Positions 58,626 to 64,000 of a stretch of 64,000 nucleotides of DNA are shown here, piece after piece. Both the position numbers and the translations under genes were made by a program. A model generated the notes under the pieces. That model saw only the letters and a list, made by a program, of their open reading frames with translations. It was not told the origin of the DNA and ran no database searches. Origin of the DNA: Deinococcus deserti VCD115 (GTDB lineage Bacteria; Deinococcota; Deinococci; Deinococcales; Deinococcaceae); the NCBI RefSeq assembly GCF_000020685.1, contig NC_012526.1, positions 2,210,001-2,274,000 on the forward strand, read 5' to 3'. Position 1 is the stretch's first letter, and every line of letters begins with the position of its first letter.

Positions 58626-60808
58626 GAACCCACCCCCAGCATCCGTGCGACCACCGGCACGACACGCAGACCCCGTTCCTCGCTGAAGGCGTACGGTGCG
58701 GCCTGTACTGAACTGCCGCCTGTACGCAGCGCTTCCCCAATGGCGCGGCGCTCAGCTTTCTCGAAACGGCTGAACACCCGGCGCAGCAGCGGCAGCACCT
58801 CCTGAAACACCTGCGCGTCCAGGCTGGTCAGCCACCCGTCCAGCAGCGAGAGCAGGACACGGTCATGGGTCAGCAGAATCCCACTCTGTCCCAGAAACCC
58901 GTCCAGCCAGGCCGTCACCGCCTGTGGCGGCTGAGCATGAGCCAGGGCCAGCTGCATGTGCCGCTCGACCGTGGAGGCCTCCAGCTCTCCGCCGTCCCGC
59001 AGCCGCCGCACGGCGTCTCCTGCCAGCAGGGGCGGAATATCCTCCCGGGCCGCCAGTTCATGCAGAGCCGCGTACCACTCGCTCAGGGCTTCGGGATCAT
59101 CCAGCAGGCGCACGGCTGCGTCGGCTTCCTGCACCGCAGTGCGTAGCTCGGTCGCTGCGTCGTCGGCCAGACCCGTGGCGGTGGCAGGAAGCCCCACACT
59201 GGCCCGTGTCAGCAGGGCGCGGAAGGTGCCGGTGGCTTTGAGGTCACCGGTGACCCGGCCACGCACATCGCCGTAGCGGGCCAGCCGGGCCAGAGGCGGC
59301 AAAGCTGCAAGCATCTCTCCCACGTCTGCGCTGACTGCTGCGCGGGCGTCCAGGGCCGTCAATGCCGGGGGCAGGGCACCCGGGAGGTCGGCATACCGCA
59401 CCGACTCCAGAAGGACTGTCAGCTCACCCAGAGTCGCGGCCTCCCTGGCACGGTTCACGGCGTGAGCTGTGGCGGCCGACTCCACCGTCTGGCCCCAGCG
59501 GCTGGCTTCAACCAGCCGGACACTGAATTCCGGCGCCCACTCCAGTGCCCAGGCTTCCTTGAAGGTGCCGCGTCCACCGCTGTAGCGCACCTGTGCCCAG
59601 GGCACTCCCAGCAGGTTCAGGCGGTGAAACAGGGCGCTGCGGGCCAGATCGTGATCCTCGCGCAGGTCCAGCGTCAGGTCCAGGCGGTCCGGCTGCACTT
59701 TCAGCCGCAGCCGCTTCTGCTGCCGGGCCAGATCCTGAGCCAGGGGCACACTTGGCGTGTCGTCAGGAACCCGGCCCAGGGTCTCCCCCACCACCAGTTG
59801 CCGCTCGATGAGGCGCAAAGGCAGGTCACTGTCCCAGCCGAAGACGCTCATGGCCGCCTCGTTCAGCTCGTCCAGCCCCGGAAGGCGCCGGCCACGCAGC
59901 GCCGCCAGGGTACCCGCCAGCCGGGTCGCTTCGATCACGCCGGCACTGCTGGCATCCAGCCGCTCGGCACGCAGCAACCGGCCCACCCGGGCAAACCAGC
60001 GTTCGGTCACGTGTTCAGGAGAGGTAAAGAGATGATGGTAGTAACCGGGGGACCGCACGCCCGCGCCGTAGCCACTGTGCACCGAGAGCCTCCCGTGGGT
60101 CCAGGGCACCCAGGTCAGACTGACTTTAGCCTTGGGAAGCCCCTTGAGCAGCGCAACGTCATCTTTGGCCCGGAACGCGGCCAGGTCCAGCGCTGGAGCG
60201 TGCCAGGCGCCGCAGACTACCGCCACCCTCCGGAAACCCTCCTTTTGCACTGCACGCAGGGTCTGGCGCATGAAGGCCTCGCGCTGCGCTTCTGTTCCCG
60301 AGGCCACTGGCGCGTCTTCCCGGACTGCCTGCATGGCCTCAAGCACCGCACCGAAAACCTCAAAATCGTCGCCGCGCGCCTCCACCAGCGTTTCCCACCA
60401 GCGCTCGAAGTCGGTATGTCCGGCAGCTTCGGCCAGCAGGCGCAGGGGGTCGGTGTGCAGGTCATCCCCCTCTTCCGGCGTCCTCTCCTGGGCCAGGGTC
60501 GTGCTGGCGGGGAGATCCATGAAGCGCGCGGAAACGCCAGCCGCAGCTGCCCAGCGGAACGCCACGTACTCCGGGCTGAACGACGCGAACGGCCAGAAGG
60601 ACGCCCTGGAGGGGTCTTCATTGACATAGCCCAGAAGCGCTACAGGAGGCTGCAGGTCCGGGTCGGTCAAGAACGGCAGAACAGAGTCGGCATCAGCAGG
60701 TCCTTCCACCAGCACCAGGTCCGGCTGAAGCTGCTTCAGGGCATGCTCCAGGCTGCGCGCACTGCCCGGCCCGTGATGCCGGATGGGAAACAGGGTGACC
60801 TCACTCAT
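58622..60808 (-). CDS. DUF5682 family protein
   Basis: A 728-residue soluble protein of the DUF5682 type. The N-terminus FPIRHHGPGSARSL (His11, His12) followed by LVLVEGPADAD (Glu35) resembles the His...Glu pattern of ChaN/TraB/EreA-like hydrolases, so an enzymatic first domain is possible. A later VAVVCGAWHAPAL (Cys, His) could contribute. The C-terminal half is helical, with Ala/Leu-rich repeats. It lies 9 bases after the MoxR gene and overlaps the VWA gene. Its biochemical role is not established. Confidence 0.75.
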   Translation of the reverse strand: MSEVTLFPIRHHGPGSARSLEHALKQLQPDLVLVEGPADADSVLPFLTDPDLQPPVALLGYVNEDPSRASFWPFASFSPEYVAFRWAAAAGVSARFMDLPASTTLAQERTPEEGDDLHTDPLRLLAEAAGHTDFERWWETLVEARGDDFEVFGAVLEAMQAVREDAPVASGTEAQREAFMRQTLRAVQKEGFRRVAVVCGAWHAPALDLAAFRAKDDVALLKGLPKAKVSLTWVPWTHGRLSVHSGYGAGVRSPGYYHHLFTSPEHVTERWFARVGRLLRAERLDASSAGVIEATRLAGTLAALRGRRLPGLDELNEAAMSVFGWDSDLPLRLIERQLVVGETLGRVPDDTPSVPLAQDLARQQKRLRLKVQPDRLDLTLDLREDHDLARSALFHRLNLLGVPWAQVRYSGGRGTFKEAWALEWAPEFSVRLVEASRWGQTVESAATAHAVNRAREAATLGELTVLLESVRYADLPGALPPALTALDARAAVSADVGEMLAALPPLARLARYGDVRGRVTGDLKATGTFRALLTRASVGLPATATGLADDAATELRTAVQEADAAVRLLDDPEALSEWYAALHELAAREDIPPLLAGDAVRRLRDGGELEASTVERHMQLALAHAQPPQAVTAWLDGFLGQSGILLTHDRVLLSLLDGWLTSLDAQVFQEVLPLLRRVFSRFEKAERRAIGEALRTGGSSVQAAPYAFSEERGLRVVPVVARMLGVGS

Positions 60809-60817
60809 GGGCAGGCC

Positions 60818-61924
60818 TCAGCTCACCGCCCGGCACGCCTTGTAAAACGCCTTCCAGTCGTCACGTTTGCGGGCCACCGTCTCCAGGTACTCGCGCCAGA
60901 TCACGCCGTCCTGCACAGGGTCTTTGACCACCGCGCCTACCAGGCTGGCGGCTGTGTCGTGTGCTCCAAGCTCCCCGTTTCCGAAATGCGCCGCGAGGCT
61001 CAGCCCCTGGTTGACCACACTGATCGCCTCAGCCGTGCTGAGGCTGCCGCTGGGACTCTTGAGCTTGGTTTTGCCGTCCTCGGTCACCCCGGCACGCAGT
61101 TCACGGAAGACCGTCACGATACGGCGCACCTCTTCCAGCGCAGGCGGCGCAGCTGGAATCTGCAGGGAGGCAGCCAGCTGGCTTACCCGCTGAACCACGA
61201 TGCTGACCTCGTCGTCCAGGGTGTCGGGCACCGGCAGAACCACCGTGTTGAACCGGCGTTTCAGGGCGCTGGACAGTTCGTTGACGCCCTTGTCGCGGTT
61301 GTTGGCCGTGGCGATCAGGTTGAAGCCGCGCACCGCCTGCACTTCCGTGTTCAGTTCCGGGACCGGCAGGGTCTTTTCGGACAGCACCGTAATCAACGTG
61401 TCCTGCACGTCGCTCTGCACGCGGGTCAGCTCTTCCAGGCGGGCAATCTTGCCGTCCCGCATGGCGCGCAGGACCGGGCTTTCCACCAGTGCGGCCGGGC
61501 TGGGTCCCTCGGCAAGCAGACGCGCGTAGTTCCAGCCGTAACGGATGCTTTCCTCACTGGTGCCCGCGGTGCCCTGAACCAGCAGGGTGCTGTCACCGGA
61601 AATTGCAGCCGCCAGGTGCTCGCTGACCCAGCTCTTTGCAGTTCCCGGCACCCCGATCAGCAGCAGGGCGCGGTCGGTGGCCAGGGTCGCTACGGCAATT
61701 TCCATCAGTCGCCGCTCACCGATGTACTTGGGAGAAATCGGGGTGCCGTCACCGGCCTGCCCACCCAGCAGATACGTCAGCACTGCCTGGGGGCTGAGGT
61801 TCCAGCAGGGCGGGCGCGGGCGGTCATCGTGTGCGGCAAGGGCAGCCAGTTCGTGGGCATAGGCCTGTTCGGCATGCTGGCGCTGGACATCAGGGCGAGG
61901 CGGGGTGGGGACAGCGTGAGTCAT
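60818..61924 (-). CDS. MoxR-type AAA+ ATPase
   Basis: A 368-residue ATPase. Walker A is GVPGTAKS (91-98); the Walker B region is RLEELTRV; sensor 1 is NLIATANNRDKGVNELS, with an Arg finger candidate in ALKRRFN. These are typical of MoxR relatives that pair with VWA proteins. It probably remodels a target handed over by the VWA partner. ATG at 61924 overlaps the preceding gene by 4 bases, so stoichiometric translation is likely. Confidence 0.87.
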   Translation of the reverse strand: MTHAVPTPPRPDVQRQHAEQAYAHELAALAAHDDRPRPPCWNLSPQAVLTYLLGGQAGDGTPISPKYIGERRLMEIAVATLATDRALLLIGVPGTAKSWVSEHLAAAISGDSTLLVQGTAGTSEESIRYGWNYARLLAEGPSPAALVESPVLRAMRDGKIARLEELTRVQSDVQDTLITVLSEKTLPVPELNTEVQAVRGFNLIATANNRDKGVNELSSALKRRFNTVVLPVPDTLDDEVSIVVQRVSQLAASLQIPAAPPALEEVRRIVTVFRELRAGVTEDGKTKLKSPSGSLSTAEAISVVNQGLSLAAHFGNGELGAHDTAASLVGAVVKDPVQDGVIWREYLETVARKRDDWKAFYKACRAVS

Positions 61925-63411
61925 GACTTAGCTCCTTGCTGAAAGTCAGCGTGCATCTGGGCACGCAGGCTGAGGGTGCCCAGCAACTCGCTCAGGGCAC
62001 GGTGAGCAATCTCCGGGGCAGTATCGGGGAGGGGGTCGGGGGCAGGAACCGAAGGGTCTGCGCACAATGAGGTCAGGGAAAGAAGTTGCTGCCAGAACCT
62101 GTCCCAGGCGGAGTAGGAGCTCAGGTCGTTCAGGCGGTCACGCAGGGCGCGGATCACGTCGCGGCTCAGCTCAGCAGGCCAGGGACTGGGAAGCGCTTCA
62201 AGCAGGTGGTACGCCTTATCAGCCCGGCGACCCGCCAGTGCCAGTCTGAGCTCGGCATACAGGGCAGTCACGGGTCCCAGGCGCAGCAGGCCAGGTTCAT
62301 GTGGAAAGTGCGGCAGCAGGGCCTGTGCAGTGGGGCGGTGCCGGGCCACCATCGTGCGGGCCGCCAGGGTATCCAGAGCGTCAAGCTGACTTGCCATCCC
62401 GACCAGTTGCGTGGGTGACAGGTTCAGCACGTCCAGGAGAGCCTGGGGATGGGCCGCGCCCAGCAGTGCCCGCAGCAGCGAGATGCCACTGTGGGGATCA
62501 CGCCGGGCCGCGTCCACCAGCCCGTCACGCTTCAGGTCTGTATCCGGCGTGGACACAGAAGGCACAGCAACATCTTCCCCTGCCGCCAGACGAGAGCCCA
62601 GGTCACCTGGCAGCAGGGCCTGTGCCTGCGCCGCATAACGGCGGTTCAACGCACTGCGCGGCCACAACCGCAACACTTCACGGGCCAGATGCGCCACATC
62701 AGTGCTGCGGTCATTCAGCGCATCTTCGAGCAGGGACTCAAGCACCTCGTCCTCTGGCTCCAGGGTGTCGAGCAGAGCCGAGAGCAGACGCCGGCGGGTC
62801 CCGGCGCGCTCCGCAGCAAAGTGGACGCGCAGCAGTTCCCGCGCAATCTCAGGATCCCTGGCGCGCCATGTGCGGAAGATGCCCTCACGCCCGGCCTCGC
62901 TGGCCTCGTCCCAGGCATCCGGGTCAGGGCCCGCCGTGGTCTTGCCCCCCGCCAGAAATCGCCAGTCGGGGTTAAAGGCCGCCAGCCAGACTCCACGTTC
63001 GCTCAGCACCGGGCGCAGCTGCTCCCGCAGGGTGGTGTCCTGCCGCGCCCTATCAAGCAGTTCAGGCAGTGAGGCCGGCGGCACGTGCCAGCCAGCAGCC
63101 GCACAGAGTTGCAGCCATTCCGCCAGCAGGGGCGTACCCACGACCAGGGAAAGGTGCCGCGCGGCGCACGCCGGGGCTTCAGGCCGGGTCTCTTCCGGGG
63201 CCGTGGGTGGCAACTCTGTGGCTGCGCGGTCCACGGCCCGGCCAGCCAGCCGGACGCTAGCCGCCAGCGAAGCGCGGGAGAGCAGCATCTGTTCCGGCGT
63301 GCCCGGCAATGTGTTCAGAAGTCCGGCCAGGGGCGAACCTTCATGGACAGGCAGGGACGCACGTGAGGTTCCCACCAGCGCACAGGCCAGCAGAGCGTCA
63401 AAGTCGTTCAT
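61921..63411 (-). CDS. DUF5691 family protein
   Basis: A 496-residue, Ala/Leu-rich, mostly helical protein. Family-typical segments include FDALLACALVGTSRA, SERGVWLAAFNPDWRF, WDEASEAGREGIFRTWRARDPEIARELL and LLSALLDTLEPEDEVLESLLEDALNDRS, suggesting HEAT/ARM-like repeats. It has no catalytic motif that I recognise and may be a scaffold. It overlaps both neighbours by 4 bases and always accompanies this kind of MoxR/VWA set as far as I know. Confidence 0.78.
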   Translation of the reverse strand: MNDFDALLACALVGTSRASLPVHEGSPLAGLLNTLPGTPEQMLLSRASLAASVRLAGRAVDRAATELPPTAPEETRPEAPACAARHLSLVVGTPLLAEWLQLCAAAGWHVPPASLPELLDRARQDTTLREQLRPVLSERGVWLAAFNPDWRFLAGGKTTAGPDPDAWDEASEAGREGIFRTWRARDPEIARELLRVHFAAERAGTRRRLLSALLDTLEPEDEVLESLLEDALNDRSTDVAHLAREVLRLWPRSALNRRYAAQAQALLPGDLGSRLAAGEDVAVPSVSTPDTDLKRDGLVDAARRDPHSGISLLRALLGAAHPQALLDVLNLSPTQLVGMASQLDALDTLAARTMVARHRPTAQALLPHFPHEPGLLRLGPVTALYAELRLALAGRRADKAYHLLEALPSPWPAELSRDVIRALRDRLNDLSSYSAWDRFWQQLLSLTSLCADPSVPAPDPLPDTAPEIAHRALSELLGTLSLRAQMHADFQQGAKS

Positions 63412-64000
63412 GCCTGCTCCTCCCGGCCGCGCAGCGGCGTCAGCCCGGTGGGTTCCAGCAGACTAAGCGGTGTAAAGCCCGCGCCGTCCCACTCTCCGAA
63501 GATGGTTACGGGCCCGCCAGCACTGCGGGCAAGCATCCCCAGCAGCAGGCGCTCGTCACCCATCAGCGGCAGCGCCTGCCCGTGTTCATCTCCTACCTGC
63601 CAGCCCGGCAGGAGCCTGACCGGACCCACAAGGTGGGCCGTACGCTCCCGCCAGGGATTCAGTGCCAGCGCCTGAGCGTGGGTGTCGAGCAGGATTTCCA
63701 GCGTGATGCCCACCCCCACTGTCACTGGCTCGACACCCCTGACCTCGCCCCGGATGACTGCACGCTGAGGTGCGGCAGACGGCACAAAACACACCTCTGC
63801 CTGTACGCTCTGTCCCACCGGAAGCCCAGGCGGGAGGGGACGCCCGGCCACAGCAAAATCCAGCAGCAGGGCGCTGCGTTCTCCCCGTCGCAGCCAGGTG
63901 CGCCGGGTGGTCAGGTTATCTTCATCTCTGAGCGTGATCTGTCCCAGCACCTCCCAGCAAGCTGCTGCCGAGACACTCAGGTCTGCTTGGTTCAACGGAA
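63408..64000 (-). CDS. First visible protein of the MoxR/VWA operon, partial (possibly SWIM zinc-finger protein)
   Basis: The frame is open to the right edge, so only the C-terminal part (about 197 codons) is seen; the TTG at 63995 need not be the start. The visible part is beta-rich (WRERTAHLVGPVRLLPGWQVGDE, VTIFGEWDGAGFTPLSLL) and lacks an obvious motif. In related operons the gene before DUF5691 encodes a SWIM zinc-finger protein; the zinc ligands would lie outside the window. It overlaps the DUF5691 gene by 4 bases. Confidence 0.55.
   Translation of the reverse strand, partial: PLNQADLSVSAAACWEVLGQITLRDEDNLTTRRTWLRRGERSALLLDFAVAGRPLPPGLPVGQSVQAEVCFVPSAAPQRAVIRGEVRGVEPVTVGVGITLEILLDTHAQALALNPWRERTAHLVGPVRLLPGWQVGDEHGQALPLMGDERLLLGMLARSAGGPVTIFGEWDGAGFTPLSLLEPTGLTPLRGREEQA

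Noticed and set aside
59462..61942. Plus-strand open frame of 826 codons
   Set aside because: It lies antisense to the DUF5682 and MoxR genes. Long spurious frames on the opposite strand are common at this GC content; the Arg/Gln/His-rich translation has no domain.

Overview
This window is a piece of a high-GC bacterial chromosome that looks like a Deinococcus. The evidence is the set of recognisable proteins (paired glutamate dehydrogenases as in Deinococcus-Thermus, a caa3-type oxidase with fused subunits I+III, a bacillithiol-transferase-like YfiT protein) and above all the promoter style. At 18 places a TANNNT box (17 of them exact) lies 6 or 7 bases before a start codon with no Shine-Dalgarno sequence, the leaderless arrangement known from Deinococcus. 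Coding density is high. I see no insertion sequence, prophage, CRISPR array, tRNA or rRNA gene.

Layout. 1-6070: nitrate assimilation. A molybdopterin nitrate reductase, cut by the left edge, is divergent from nirB-nirD-hemD, so siroheme precursor synthesis is coupled to its user. 6161-9682: pyrD, a SulP anion transporter and an Rrf2-type regulator. 9870-14204: a pabB-pabA fusion with pabC (folate), a GSP17M-like membrane protein and a polyprenyl diphosphate synthase. 14537-17210: two tandem glutamate dehydrogenase genes, the first without key substrate-binding residues. 17555-25755: panB, then a terminal oxidase block (DUF420 protein, ctaA, ctaB, coxB, fused coxA/C, SCO). 25845-29905: ruvB, then a MarR-controlled operon of two ring-cleaving dioxygenases and a hydrolase (mhq-like). 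30019-34995: an ArsC-like protein without the cysteine, a DUF3052-like protein, a second molybdopterin oxidoreductase, a kinase-like protein and a secreted metalloprotease. 35534-41327: pnp, a class A penicillin-binding protein and ttcA. 41392-42629: DAHP synthase behind an attenuator whose 16-residue leader peptide contains Phe-Phe-Tyr-Trp-Phe. 42846-53650: small housekeeping and stress genes (YIP1, era, Nudix, YfiT, MazG, FtsH, MscS, plsX, NYN, DUF309, thioredoxin). 53712-57257: the end of the ribosomal alpha operon (infA, rpmJ, rpsM, rpsK, rpsD, rpoA, rplQ). 57438-64000: a tightly coupled operon of a partial upstream protein, a DUF5691 protein, a MoxR AAA+ ATPase, a DUF5682 protein and a VWA protein.

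Two things stand out. One is the aroG attenuator: a leaderless leader peptide rich in Phe, Tyr and Trp codons, followed by mutually exclusive antiterminator and terminator helices. The other is the MoxR/VWA operon at the right edge, whose function is not established.
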